NCBI RefSeq assembly: GCF_001718795.1
Contig: NZ_CP013435.1
Location: forward strand, 1,860,001 to 1,924,000
Direction: 5' to 3'
From: Burkholderia latens
GTDB taxonomy: Bacteria > Pseudomonadota > Gammaproteobacteria > Burkholderiales > Burkholderiaceae
DNA: 64,000 nucleotides
Below, piece by piece: positions 51,434 through 59,564 of the stretch. How positions within the stretch are numbered: position 1 is the stretch's first letter; every line of letters begins with the position of its first letter. A program made the position numbers and the translations under genes. The notes under the pieces are model-generated. The model was not told the DNA's origin, ran no database searches, and saw nothing but the letters and a program-made list of their open reading frames with translations.

Positions 51434-52549
51434 TCAGTCTCCGAGGAAGGCGGCGATCAGGCGGTTCACGTCGGCAGCGGCTTCCATCTGCACCATATGG
51501 CCGCTGCCGGCGATCACCTCGGTCCGCACGCCGTCCGGCAGGCCCTGCGCATGCCGAGCGGGAATCACCTGGTCGCGCTCGCCCCAGATCACGAGCGTGC
51601 GCGGCGCGAGCGACGCGAGGCGGTCGCGGAACACGCGCCGCTGCGTCGCGCCGTCGAACGCGGCGTTCGCGATCTTCTCGAGCGCGGCCTGCACGCCCTC
51701 GAGCCGCTTGTACTTGACGAGATCCTCGACCAGTTGCCGCGTGACGAGCGCGTCGTCGGCGAACAGCGCACCGAGGTGCGGCTTCAGCGTATTGCGGCTG
51801 TTGCCGGCGACGAAGCCGTCGATGTAGTCGCGGTTGATGTCGGCGCCGAGGCCGGCGCTCGCAATCAGCGTCAGCGACGCCACGCGTTGCGGCGCGCCGT
51901 CGGCCAGCGTCATTGCCACCGCGCCGCCCATCGAATGGCCGATCAGGTGCGCGCGGTCGATGTGCTGCGCATCGAGCAGCGCGAGCACCGCGTCGGCCAG
52001 CTCGTCGAGGCTGCCGCTGTCGACCGCCTTGCCCGACTCGCCGTGGCCCGGCAAATCGAGCGCCCACACCGGCCGGTGCGCGGCGAGTTCCGCGTGATTG
52101 AACAGCCAGTTGTTCAGATCGCCGCCGAAGCCATGGATCAGGACCGCGGGCGTGCCGGAACCGTCACCGAGCTTCAGGAAACGGATCGTGCGTCCGCCGA
52201 TCTGTGCCTTTTCGGGCTGCGGGCCCGCTGCGTCGTCGGCGGCCGCGCTCGGCACGAAATCGCGCTGAAATTCGGCGATCGCCGCATCGATGTCGGCATC
52301 GCTTGCATCGGCCGCCGCGACCACGCCGAGCAGCGCACCGACCGGCAGCGTGTCGCCCTCCTGCGCGATTTGCCGGCGCAGCGTGCCGTCGAACGCGCAC
52401 TCGACGCCCGACGAGATCTTGTCGGTCTCGACGTCGAGCACTTCGTCGCCCTTCGTCACGCGCTCGCCGATCGCCTTCAGCCAGCCGTTGACCTGCCCGT
52501 GCTCCATCGACAGCCCCCACTTGGGCATCGTGATCATGTGAATCGACAT
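51434..52549 (-). CDS. acoC: Acetoin dehydrogenase E2 component: lipoyl domain plus alpha/beta hydrolase
   Basis: A 371-residue fusion. Residues 1-78 form a lipoyl domain with acceptor Lys44 in VETDKISS. From about 115 the protein is an alpha/beta hydrolase, not the usual CAT-like E2 acyltransferase. The triad is Ser206 (GHSMGG), Asp326 (GERDQV) and His351 (GSGHMV). No peripheral-subunit-binding domain is seen. The same layout is known from Cupriavidus acetoin dehydrogenase. E2 passes acetyl from cleaved acetoin to CoA. It begins four bases after acoB, with AGGAG inside that gene. Confidence 0.92.
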   Translation of the reverse strand: MSIHMITMPKWGLSMEHGQVNGWLKAIGERVTKGDEVLDVETDKISSGVECAFDGTLRRQIAQEGDTLPVGALLGVVAAADASDADIDAAIAEFQRDFVPSAAADDAAGPQPEKAQIGGRTIRFLKLGDGSGTPAVLIHGFGGDLNNWLFNHAELAAHRPVWALDLPGHGESGKAVDSGSLDELADAVLALLDAQHIDRAHLIGHSMGGAVAMTLADGAPQRVASLTLIASAGLGADINRDYIDGFVAGNSRNTLKPHLGALFADDALVTRQLVEDLVKYKRLEGVQAALEKIANAAFDGATQRRVFRDRLASLAPRTLVIWGERDQVIPARHAQGLPDGVRTEVIAGSGHMVQMEAAADVNRLIAAFLGD

Positions 52550-52553
52550 CGTG

Positions 52554-53558
52554 TCAGCTCCTCGTCTTCAGAACCGCCTGCGCGATCGCATCGGCGGACG
52601 GGATATACAGGTCTTCCAGCACGCCGGCGAACGGCGCCGGCGTATGCGGCGCGGTCACGAGCTCGATCGGCGCCTTCAGCGAGCGGAATGCGCGCTGCGC
52701 GACGAGCGCGGCGATGTCGGTCGCAATCGAGCAGCGCGGGTTGGCTTCGTCGACGACCACCAAGCGCCCGGTGCGCGCCGCGCTTTCGAGAATCGTGTCC
52801 TCGTCGAGCGGCGACGTCGTGCGCAGGTCGATCACGTCGACATGGATGCCGTCCTTCGCGAGCTTCGCGGCCGCGTCGGTCGCGAAATGCACCATGCGGC
52901 CGTACGTGACGATCGTCGCGTCGTCGCCTTCGCGCACGACGTTCGCCTCGCCGAACGGAATCGCATAGGACTCCTCCGGCACGTCGTCTTCGCGCGTATA
53001 GAGCAGCTTGTGTTCGAGGAAGATCACCGGATCGTTGTCGCGGATCGACTGGATCAGCAGCCCCTTCGCGTCGTACGGCGTCGACGGGCATACGACCTTC
53101 AGCCCCGGAATGTGCGTGAACAGCGACGTGAGCATCTGCGAATGCTGCGCGGCCGCGCGCAGCCCGGCGCCGTACATCGCGCGGATCACGACCGGCGTCA
53201 CGGCCTTGCCGCCGAACATGTAGCGGAATTTGGCGGCCTGGTTGAAGATCTGGTCGAAGCACACGCCCATGAAGTCGATGAACATCAGCTCCGCGACCGG
53301 CCGCATTCCGCACGCGGCCGCGCCCACCGCCGCGCCGATGTAGCCGCCCTCCGACAGCGGCGTGTCGAGCACGCGGCCCGGAAACTTGTGGAACAGCCCT
53401 TTCGTCACGCCGAGCACGCCGCCCCAAGCGTCGTCCTCGCCCGGCGCGCCGGCGCCGCCTGCGTTGTCCTCGCCCATCACGATCACGCTGTCGTCGCGCG
53501 CCATTTCCTGCGCGAGCGCTTCGTTGATCGCTTGCGAATAGGTAATCTTCCTTGCCAT
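52554..53558 (-). CDS. acoB: Acetoin dehydrogenase E1 beta subunit
   Basis: A 334-residue transketolase-like beta chain. MARKITYSQAINEALAQEM, VMGEDNAGGAGAPGEDDAWG and VLDTPLSEGGYIGAAVGAA match E1 beta of acetoin and branched-chain dehydrogenases. With AcoA it cleaves acetoin to acetaldehyde and an acetyl group on thiamine diphosphate. The start at 53558 has an AGGAG site; an upstream in-frame ATG would add ten residues. It is 98 bp after acoA. Confidence 0.94.
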   Translation of the reverse strand: MARKITYSQAINEALAQEMARDDSVIVMGEDNAGGAGAPGEDDAWGGVLGVTKGLFHKFPGRVLDTPLSEGGYIGAAVGAAACGMRPVAELMFIDFMGVCFDQIFNQAAKFRYMFGGKAVTPVVIRAMYGAGLRAAAQHSQMLTSLFTHIPGLKVVCPSTPYDAKGLLIQSIRDNDPVIFLEHKLLYTREDDVPEESYAIPFGEANVVREGDDATIVTYGRMVHFATDAAAKLAKDGIHVDVIDLRTTSPLDEDTILESAARTGRLVVVDEANPRCSIATDIAALVAQRAFRSLKAPIELVTAPHTPAPFAGVLEDLYIPSADAIAQAVLKTRS

Positions 53559-53656
53559 GTCTGTCTCCTGAAATATTCGGTCCGTCACGCGCTGCGTGCC
53601 GGCTGCGAGCCGCCTGCGGCCAACCGCTGGCTGCGGGCTGTTGCGTCAGATCTCGG

Positions 53657-54640
53657 TCACGGGTAAGACACGTACACGTCGGTCAGCAGATCGGCCGCGT
53701 CGGGCAGCGGCGCGGCCTTCGCCTGTGCGACCGCGTCGTCGATGAGCGCTTTTACCTGAGTGTCGACCGCTCTCAGTTCGTCGGTCGTCAGCACCTCCGC
53801 GCGCACGACGCGCGCTTCGAAATGCTTCAGGCAGTCCTTCTCGTCGCGCAGCTTCTGCACTTCGCCCGGCGCACGGTAAGTCTGCGCATCGCCTTCGAAG
53901 TGGCCGAAGTAGCGGGTGAACTTCACCTCGACGAGCGTCGGGCCGCCGCCGTTTCGCGCGCGTGCAACCGCTTCGCCGAGCGCCTCGTGCACCGCAAAGA
54001 AGTCGAAGCCGTCGACGATCACGCCCGGCATCCCGAAGCCGTTCGCGCGATCGGCGATGTTGTCGGTCGCGACCGACCAGCTCGACGACGTCGCTTCCGC
54101 ATAGCCGTTGTTTTCGGCGACGAAGATTGCCGGCAGCCGCCACACCGACGCGAGGTTCATCGATTCGAAGATCACGCCCTGGTTCGACGCGCCGTCGCCG
54201 AAGAAGCACACGCCGACACCGCCGGTCTTCCGGTGCTTGGCCGCGAGTGCCGCGCCGCATACGAGCGGGCCGCCAGCGCCGACGATGCCGTTCGCGCCGA
54301 GCATTCCCATCGCGAGATCCGCAATGTGCATCGAGCCGCCCTTGCCATGGCAGACGCCCGTCTTCTTGCCGTAGATCTCGGCCATCATCCCGTGCACGTC
54401 GACCCCTTTCGCGATGCAGTGGCCGTGCCCGCGATGCGTGGTGGCGACGTAATCGTCCAGGCCGAGGTGCAGCATCGTGCCGACCGCGGACGCCTCCTCG
54501 CCTGCGTACAGGTGAACGAAACCGGGGATTTCGCCGGTCGCGAACTCGACGTGCAGGCGCTCCTCGAATTCGCGGATCGTGCGCATCAGCCGGTAGGCGT
54601 CCAGCAGCGTGTCCCTGCTGAGCTGTGTCGATACGGTCAT
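53657..54640 (-). CDS. acoA: Acetoin dehydrogenase E1 alpha subunit
   Basis: A 327-residue thiamine diphosphate-binding chain. The ThDP motif runs from FFGDGASNQGVIFESMNLAS to VAENNGY. The loop THRGHGHCIAKGVDVHGMMA and CHGKGGSMHIADL are typical of E1 alpha. The ATG at 54640 follows a strong AGGAGA site. It is separated from acoX by 212 bp that hold a small ORF. No second promoter is obvious in that gap. Confidence 0.95.
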   Translation of the reverse strand: MTVSTQLSRDTLLDAYRLMRTIREFEERLHVEFATGEIPGFVHLYAGEEASAVGTMLHLGLDDYVATTHRGHGHCIAKGVDVHGMMAEIYGKKTGVCHGKGGSMHIADLAMGMLGANGIVGAGGPLVCGAALAAKHRKTGGVGVCFFGDGASNQGVIFESMNLASVWRLPAIFVAENNGYAEATSSSWSVATDNIADRANGFGMPGVIVDGFDFFAVHEALGEAVARARNGGGPTLVEVKFTRYFGHFEGDAQTYRAPGEVQKLRDEKDCLKHFEARVVRAEVLTTDELRAVDTQVKALIDDAVAQAKAAPLPDAADLLTDVYVSYP

Positions 54641-54748
54641 GTGTGTCTCCTGAGTAGGTCTGACTGCGAATGCCGTCGCGGCAAAGCCGCGGCGACGGAT
54701 TGCACGGCTTGCGCCGTCAATGGAACGTGAAGCCGCTGCCGTCGACGT

Positions 54749-54850
54749 TCAACGCACGACGCTGGCGACCCGCGGATCGAGAGCGGCCGTCATGACGGCG
54801 CCTCCTCGATCGTCGATACGGATACCGAAACTTGTTTTCGGGCTGCGCAT
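54749..54850 (-). CDS. Possible small ORF between acoX and acoA (33 codons, or 14 from the inner ATG)
   Basis: Begins two bases past the acoX stop (MRSPKTSFGIRIDDRGGAV). An inner ATG at 54793 is preceded by a strong GAGGAGG site at good spacing and would give MTAALDPRVASVVR. No known family is recognised. A frame shifted by one near the stop would read on to ALNVDGSGFTFH and a later stop, which may mean an eroded longer gene or chance. It may be a leader peptide that couples acoX and acoA translation. Only the ribosome site and position support it. Confidence 0.35.
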   Translation of the reverse strand: MRSPKTSFGIRIDDRGGAVMTAALDPRVASVVR

Positions 54851-54852
54851 GC

Positions 54853-55911
54853 TCACCCGCGCCACGCGCCGGCTTCGCGCAACACCTGTCGCGACGATGC
54901 GTAACGCAACGTGCGACCCACGTCCAGCGTCAACGGCCCGCGCCAGTCGAGCGCGACCTCGTAGCGGTCGCCGCGCGCGAGCTCGATCTCGCGCTCGCCG
55001 TCGAACGCGAGCGTGCCGTGCTCGACCGGAATCGTGTGCCACGCGTCCGGCTCGAGCCGCTCGCAGCTGCGCATCACGACGCGATCGACGCGCCCCGGTG
55101 CGATGGGCGCGACGAGCGGCGTGCCGGCCGTCTTGCCGTCGGTGGCGAAGCGCATCGCGAGCCCGTGCGGCGCGCTGCGATCGAGCGGCGCCCACGCGCC
55201 GCCGAGTGCGGACAGGCCGATGCCGTCCGGCTCCGCGAACGTCAGGTAAAGCGAATCGATGTCGTCGGGCCCCGAGATTGCGCGTGCGCCGATGAAGCGC
55301 TGGCGCGCCGCGCACACGTCGACGAGCGCGATCTCGTCGCGCCCCGCGTTCGCGCCGGCGACGCAGCGCACGACGAGCCGCTTGTTACGCACGAACGCGA
55401 CGTCGGCCGGCACGGCGCCGGTCGCGGCGAGCCCTGCGGCAACGCCCGCGATGGTCGCCTCGCGATGTTCGGGAAACGCGTTGTTGGTGCCGGTGGACAG
55501 CGCGACGAGCGGCGTCGTGCCGCAATGCGCGGCGACAGCGCGGTGCGTGCCGTCGCCGCCGAGCACGACGATCAGCGCGGCCTCCATCCGATGCATGTAC
55601 GCCGCGCCGGCGTGCGTGTCGGCGACGGTATCGGAAATCGGCAGATCGACGAATTCGACCTCGGGCCAGCGTTCGTGCGGCGCGACCGCGCGATGCGTGT
55701 CGAGCGCGCGCATCAGCAGCGTCGCGATGCCCGTCTTGTCGCGCAGCGTCAGCACGCGCTCGACGCCCATCGCGCCGAGGCCGGCCAGCAGGCGCACGAC
55801 CATATTGGCCTTCTCGGCGGTCGGGAACACCGATGCATGCGTCGTCAAACGGCGAATGTCGCGCCCCGATGCAGGGTTCGCGATCACGCCGACGGTCACG
55901 GGCGTCGTCAC
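54853..55911 (-). CDS. acoX: AcoX, ATP-NAD kinase-like protein of the acetoin cluster
   Basis: A 352-residue protein with an NAD-kinase/diacylglycerol-kinase-like fold. GVIANPASGRDIRRLTTHAS near the start and VVLGGDGTHRAVA at about 115 are the nucleotide-binding motifs. AcoX occurs with acoABC in Cupriavidus and Burkholderia, where its exact role remains unproved. The start is a GTG with GGAG eight bases upstream. First gene of the operon, about 110 bases behind the sigma-54 promoter. Confidence 0.92.
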   Translation of the reverse strand: MTTPVTVGVIANPASGRDIRRLTTHASVFPTAEKANMVVRLLAGLGAMGVERVLTLRDKTGIATLLMRALDTHRAVAPHERWPEVEFVDLPISDTVADTHAGAAYMHRMEAALIVVLGGDGTHRAVAAHCGTTPLVALSTGTNNAFPEHREATIAGVAAGLAATGAVPADVAFVRNKRLVVRCVAGANAGRDEIALVDVCAARQRFIGARAISGPDDIDSLYLTFAEPDGIGLSALGGAWAPLDRSAPHGLAMRFATDGKTAGTPLVAPIAPGRVDRVVMRSCERLEPDAWHTIPVEHGTLAFDGEREIELARGDRYEVALDWRGPLTLDVGRTLRYASSRQVLREAGAWRG

Positions 55912-56032
55912 GGGCTTGTCTCCATCCAGTGGACCGGCGCTCGCACGCCGGCCCTGCTTCTGTCGTCCGCGGCCGTCGAGGACAGCGGATCGTCGTCGCC
56001 GACGCGACAGCGCCGGACTTGCCCGTCATATC

Positions 56033-56048
56033 TGCAAGCGGCGTGCCA
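56033..56048 (-). promoter_or_regulatory. Sigma-54 (-24/-12) promoter of acoXABC
   Basis: TGGCACGCCGCTTGCA on the minus strand, identical to the consensus TGGCACG-N4-TTGCA. The GG and GC are 12 bases apart as required. Initiation is expected near 56022, about 110 bases before acoX. The facing gene encodes an activator with a sigma-54 contact motif. Confidence 0.88.
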
Positions 56049-56294
56049 CCGTATGTGCGGCGACCGCGAAACCCGCGCCCGGACTGGCTCGGCGGCGCCG
56101 CCCGTTGTCGCGATCCATTGCTCCGGCAACCGGACAACACGCGAAACCGCGCGCGCGTCTCACGTGCTCGCTGCCCATGTTCATCCGTTTCGGCCCGTCG
56201 AATTGCGGAGCGATCCGGCGTCGCGCCCACGCGCACCGGGGCGCGGCGTGCATCGGCGTGCTGCTCGCCGTCGTCGCGCGCGGCGAGCTTGCGC

Positions 56295-56312
56295 GTCTCA
56301 ACCGCGCGAGAC
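56295..56312. promoter_or_regulatory. Candidate AcoR site: GTCTC-N8-GAGAC
   Basis: Inverted repeat about 250 bp upstream of the -24 element, in the acoX-acoR gap. It shares the GTCTC/GAGAC half-site with the palindrome at 56328-56343. Binding by AcoR is inference. Confidence 0.45.
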
Positions 56313-56327
56313 CGGCTGAGATGCCGC

Positions 56328-56343
56328 TGAGACGAACGTCTCA
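56328..56343. promoter_or_regulatory. Candidate AcoR site: TGAGAC-N4-GTCTCA
   Basis: Perfect six-base inverted repeat about 280 bp upstream of the -24 element and 93 bp before the acoR ATG. A further lone GTCTCA lies at 56157-56162. The distance is normal for an enhancer of a sigma-54 activator, and the position could also allow AcoR to control its own gene. Confidence 0.5.
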
Positions 56344-56435
56344 TGCCGCGCGCGTGCTGCGATGCAATGTGATCCGCGCCGGCGGATGTGCTACAAGAAC
56401 ATCGCATTCCCCGCCGTACGGAACCGGAGCCGACC

Positions 56436-58352
56436 ATGCCCTATGCCGTCCCCCAGGCCCAGCACGCCGACCGTGTGCTCGGCGCGCTCGCCGGACGCCT
56501 GCCCCCGCCGGCCGATTCGGCGCGCCTGGTGTCGTCGTGGCAGCGTTCGCTCGAGCGCTATGCGCTCGATCCCGCTTCGTCGATCGGCCCCCGGGTGCTG
56601 ACCGCGGCCGAGCTGCGCGAAGTGCGCGACAAGGAAGAGGCGTTCCTGCGCGCATCGGGTCAGTGTCTGACGCGCCTGCACGACATGATTCGTGTTGCCG
56701 ACTATTGCGTGATGCTGACCGACGCGCACGGCGTAACGATCGACTACCGGATCGATCGCGAGCGCCGCACCGACTTCCGGCACGCGGGGCTGCACATCGG
56801 CTCGTGCTGGTCGGAAAGCGAGGAAGGCACGTGCGGCGTCGCAAGCGTGCTGACGGATCTCGCGCCGATCACCGTGCACAAGACCGACCACTTCCGCGCG
56901 GCATTCACCACGCTCACGTGCAGCGCGGCGCCGATCTTCTCGCCTGCCGGCGAATTGATCGGCGTGCTCGATGCATCGGCCGTGCAGTCGCCCGACAACC
57001 GCGACAGCCAGCGGCTCGTGTACCAGCTCGTGCGGCAGAGCGCGGCGCTGATCGAGGACGGCTATTTCGTGCACAGCACCGCGCAGCACTGGATACTGTT
57101 CGGTCATCCGAACCGTCATTACGTCGAGGCGCAGCCCGAATGGCTGATCGCGTTCGACGAATGCGGCAATATCGTCGCCGCGAACCGGCACGCGCGCGAC
57201 GCGCTGCCCGCGCTGCGCGAACCGCGTCATATCGACGAAGTCTTCGATGCGACCGAAATGCCGCTGCGCGATGCCGCGCGGCTCGATGCGATCGTCACGC
57301 TGCGGCTGCGCGCGACCGGCGCACCGCTCTATGCGCGGTTGCGCGCGCCGCTAAAGCGCGCGGGCCGCGAAACCGGCAGCGCGTCGCGCCGGCCGGGCGC
57401 CGCGCAGCGTCACGTGGGTGCGCTGACGCCGTTCCTGCAGAGCAGCGACACGCGCGTCGCGCAGCAGGCCGAGCTCGCGCTGCGCGTGGCGAGCAAGCGG
57501 CTGCCGATTCTCGTGCTGGGTGAAACCGGCGCGGGCAAGGAAGTCTTTGCCCGCGCGATCCACGATGCAGGCGCGCGGCGCGCGCGGCCGTTCGTCGCGG
57601 TCAATTGCGGCGCGCTGCCCGAGGCGCTGATCGAAAGCGAGCTGTTCGGTTACGCAGCCGGCGCGTTCACCGGTGCGCGCAAGCACGGCGCGCGCGGCAA
57701 GATCGCGCTCGCCGACGGCGGCACGCTGTTCCTCGATGAAATCGGCGACATGCCGCTCACGCTGCAGACGCGGCTGCTGCGCGTGCTCGCCGACGGCGAG
57801 GTCGTGCCGCTCGGCAGCGATACGCCGGTGCGCGTCGATCTCGACGTGATTTGCGCGACACACCGCGATCTCGCACGGATGGTCGCCGATGGCACGTTCC
57901 GGGAGGATCTGTATTACCGGCTGAGCGGCGCGACGTTCGAGCTGCCGCCGCTGCGCGAGCGCGCGGACGTGCGCGACGTGATCGCCGCGGTGTTCGCAGA
58001 AGAAGCGCAAGCGACCGGCCACGTGCTCACGCTCGATGCGACGCTCGCCGAGCAGCTTGCCGCGTATGCGTGGCCCGGCAACGTGCGTCAGTTGCGCAAC
58101 GTGCTGCGCTACGCGTGCGCGGTGTGCGACGCCGCGCGCGTGACGCGGCGCGACCTGCCGTCCGATCTCGCCGCCCAGCTCGGCGGTGGTCCGTCCGGCG
58201 GGTTGCCGGACGACGAACGCAGCCGTATCGTAGCGGCGCTCACCGCGCATCGCTGGCGACCCGACGCAGCCGCGCAGGCGCTCGGCATCTCGCGCGCGAC
58301 GCTGTACCGGCGCATCGCGAAACACCGGATCGTCGCGCCGCACCGCGTCTGA
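56436..58352 (+). CDS. acoR: Sigma-54-dependent acetoin catabolism activator AcoR
   Basis: A 638-residue enhancer-binding protein. The N-terminal GAF-type sensor region covers about 60-240. The AAA+ domain has Walker A GETGAGKE near 362, the sigma-54 contact loop GAFTGA near 408 and Walker [11 protein letters not shown] near 431. A C-terminal Fis-type HTH ([19 protein letters not shown]) binds DNA. The start at 56436 has a GGAG site; an upstream ATG would add sixteen residues. The divergent acoX promoter is of the -24/-12 type, which matches. Confidence 0.93.
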   Translation: MPYAVPQAQHADRVLGALAGRLPPPADSARLVSSWQRSLERYALDPASSIGPRVLTAAELREVRDKEEAFLRASGQCLTRLHDMIRVADYCVMLTDAHGVTIDYRIDRERRTDFRHAGLHIGSCWSESEEGTCGVASVLTDLAPITVHKTDHFRAAFTTLTCSAAPIFSPAGELIGVLDASAVQSPDNRDSQRLVYQLVRQSAALIEDGYFVHSTAQHWILFGHPNRHYVEAQPEWLIAFDECGNIVAANRHARDALPALREPRHIDEVFDATEMPLRDAARLDAIVTLRLRATGAPLYARLRAPLKRAGRETGSASRRPGAAQRHVGALTPFLQSSDTRVAQQAELALRVASKRLPILVLGETGAGKEVFARAIHDAGARRARPFVAVNCGALPEALIESELFGYAAGAFTGARKHGARGKIALADGGTLFLDEIGDMPLTLQTRLLRVLADGEVVPLGSDTPVRVDLDVICATHRDLARMVADGTFREDLYYRLSGATFELPPLRERADVRDVIAAVFAEEAQATGHVLTLDATLAEQLAAYAWPGNVRQLRNVLRYACAVCDAARVTRRDLPSDLAAQLGGGPSGGLPDDERSRIVAALTAHRWRPDAAAQALGISRATLYRRIAKHRIVAPHRV

Positions 58353-58383
58353 TGCGTGCAGCGCGACCGTACGCTGCGCGCCG

Positions 58384-58824
58384 TCACGCGGCGTGCGCGG
58401 CCGTGCCCGCCGCACTGCCGCCGTTGCCGTTTCCGGCTGCCGCATCGCACCGCGTGAACACTTCATGCGCTGCGAACAGCGCGTTGAGCGCGGCCGGAAA
58501 TCCTGCGTACACGGCCATCTGCATGAAGACCTCGACGATCTCGTCGCGGGTGCACCCGACATTCAGCGCGGCCTCGATGTGCACCTTCAGTTGCGGCTGC
58601 GCATTGCCAAGCGCGGCCAGTGCGGCGATCGTCGCGATCTCCCGCGCCTTCAAATCGAGCTGCGGCCGGCTATAGATGTCGCCGAAGCCGAATTCGACGA
58701 GCAGCCGCCCGAAGTCCGGCGCGATCGGCGCAAGCGCCGCGATCACGCGCTCTCCCGCTTCGCCGTCGATCTCCTTCAGCTTGTTCCAGCCGCGCGCATA
58801 GCGGTCTTCAACGAGTCGTTCCAT
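58384..58824 (-). CDS. Carboxymuconolactone decarboxylase (CMD/AhpD-like) family protein
   Basis: A 146-residue helical protein. The CMD core runs from LDLKAREIATIAALAALGN to LNVGCTRDEIVEVFMQMAVY. It has one Cys in the VGCTRDEI position rather than a CxxC pair, so it is closer to the lactone-decarboxylase type than to AhpD peroxidases. The C-terminal 20 residues are a Gly/Ala tail. It overlaps the upstream MerR gene by 17 bases. No beta-ketoadipate genes are near, so the substrate is open. Confidence 0.85.
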   Translation of the reverse strand: MERLVEDRYARGWNKLKEIDGEAGERVIAALAPIAPDFGRLLVEFGFGDIYSRPQLDLKAREIATIAALAALGNAQPQLKVHIEAALNVGCTRDEIVEVFMQMAVYAGFPAALNALFAAHEVFTRCDAAAGNGNGGSAAGTAAHAA

Positions 58825-59269
58825 TGTGTGGGTCCTGTTCCGGGGATGATTGACAAGGGCTCGCCCGTCGTTCCATCTCACGCTCCTGCGCCTCGTAGTA
58901 CGCGATCTTGTCGCCGATCGCGTCGAGGCTCGCCTGCAGCTCCGCGATATGCGCACGCACCGCGTCGCGATGTGCGCTCAGCAGCCGCCGCCGTGCGCCG
59001 AACGTCGACTCGCCTTGCGCGCGCAGCGCGGCGAACTGCTGCATCTGCACGATCGGCATGCCGGTCGCCTTCAGGCGCATCACGAAGGCCAGCCAGTCAA
59101 GGTCGGCCGGCGCATAGAGCCGGTGTCCGGCCGCCGTGCGCGAAATCGCGCGCAACAGCCCGGCTTGCTCGTAATACCGCAGCGTATGCGTCGACACACC
59201 GGTCAGTTCGGCGACCTGCCCGATCGTGAGCGGACCGGCGGCGCGGGAGGTGGAGAGGGTTTTCGACAT
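58808..59269 (-). CDS. MerR family regulator (NmlR/AdhR-like operator)
   Basis: A 153-residue regulator. The HTH is LTIGQVAELTGVSTHTLRYY with EQAGLL, then a wing (HRLYAPADLDWLAFVMRLK) and a coiled coil. It has one Cys near the C-terminus and no metal-binding set. The upstream promoter has the MerR-type 19-bp spacer with a palindrome between -35 and -10. The predicted mRNA start is about four bases before the ATG and no ribosome site is seen. It is cotranscribed with the CMD gene, the likely target. Both arrangement and operator resemble aldehyde/electrophile-sensing MerR proteins. Confidence 0.88.
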   Translation of the reverse strand: MSKTLSTSRAAGPLTIGQVAELTGVSTHTLRYYEQAGLLRAISRTAAGHRLYAPADLDWLAFVMRLKATGMPIVQMQQFAALRAQGESTFGARRRLLSAHRDAVRAHIAELQASLDAIGDKIAYYEAQEREMERRASPCQSSPEQDPHNGTTR

Positions 59270-59279
59270 GGCAGGAACA

Positions 59280-59310
59280 AGGTTAGGAGTTAGAGTTCAC
59301 TCTAAGTCAA
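59280..59310 (-). promoter_or_regulatory. MerR-type promoter/operator with 19-bp spacer
   Basis: On the minus strand TTGACT (59305-59310) and TAACCT (59280-59285) stand 19 bp apart. The palindrome TTAGAGT-TC-ACTCTAA (59290-59305) lies mostly in the spacer. This overlong spacing with a central dyad is the hallmark of promoters activated by twisting by MerR proteins. Confidence 0.85.
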
Positions 59311-59312
59311 GC

Positions 59313-59338
59313 ATTGTCGGATGGCCAGGGCCGACAAT
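59313..59338. repeat. Inverted repeat ATTGTCGG-N10-CCGACAAT
   Basis: Eight-base perfect arms just upstream of the merR -35. It has no U-tract, so it is more likely a DNA site or chance than a terminator. The rest of 59339-59470 shows no feature. Confidence 0.4.
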
Positions 59339-59473
59339 TTCCGGTTCCGCACCTCGGCGCCGCCCACACCGTAAAGAATGGTCAAAACGGCCGCCGCACA
59401 GGGCCTTCCTTCTTTACAGCGACGCAAGCCTTCAGCAAGATTCGGTCAGCCTGTCTTAAAAAGGGCACGCATT

Positions 59474-59487
59474 TGTCCTATGCTTAA
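59474..59487 (+). promoter_or_regulatory. Candidate sigma-S-type promoter, -10 region
   Basis: TGTCCTATGCTTAA, close to the sigma-S extended -10 consensus (TG, then CTATACTTAA). It lies 78 bp before the ATG of the helix-hairpin-helix gene. No good -35 is present, as is often the case for sigma-S promoters. Confidence 0.5.
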
Positions 59488-59564
59488 CGGCGACGCCCGG
59501 CCGGGTTGCGCACCGCCGTCCGTTGCAACAGCCATTCATCCGTCAGAACCAGGGAGCCTGTGCC

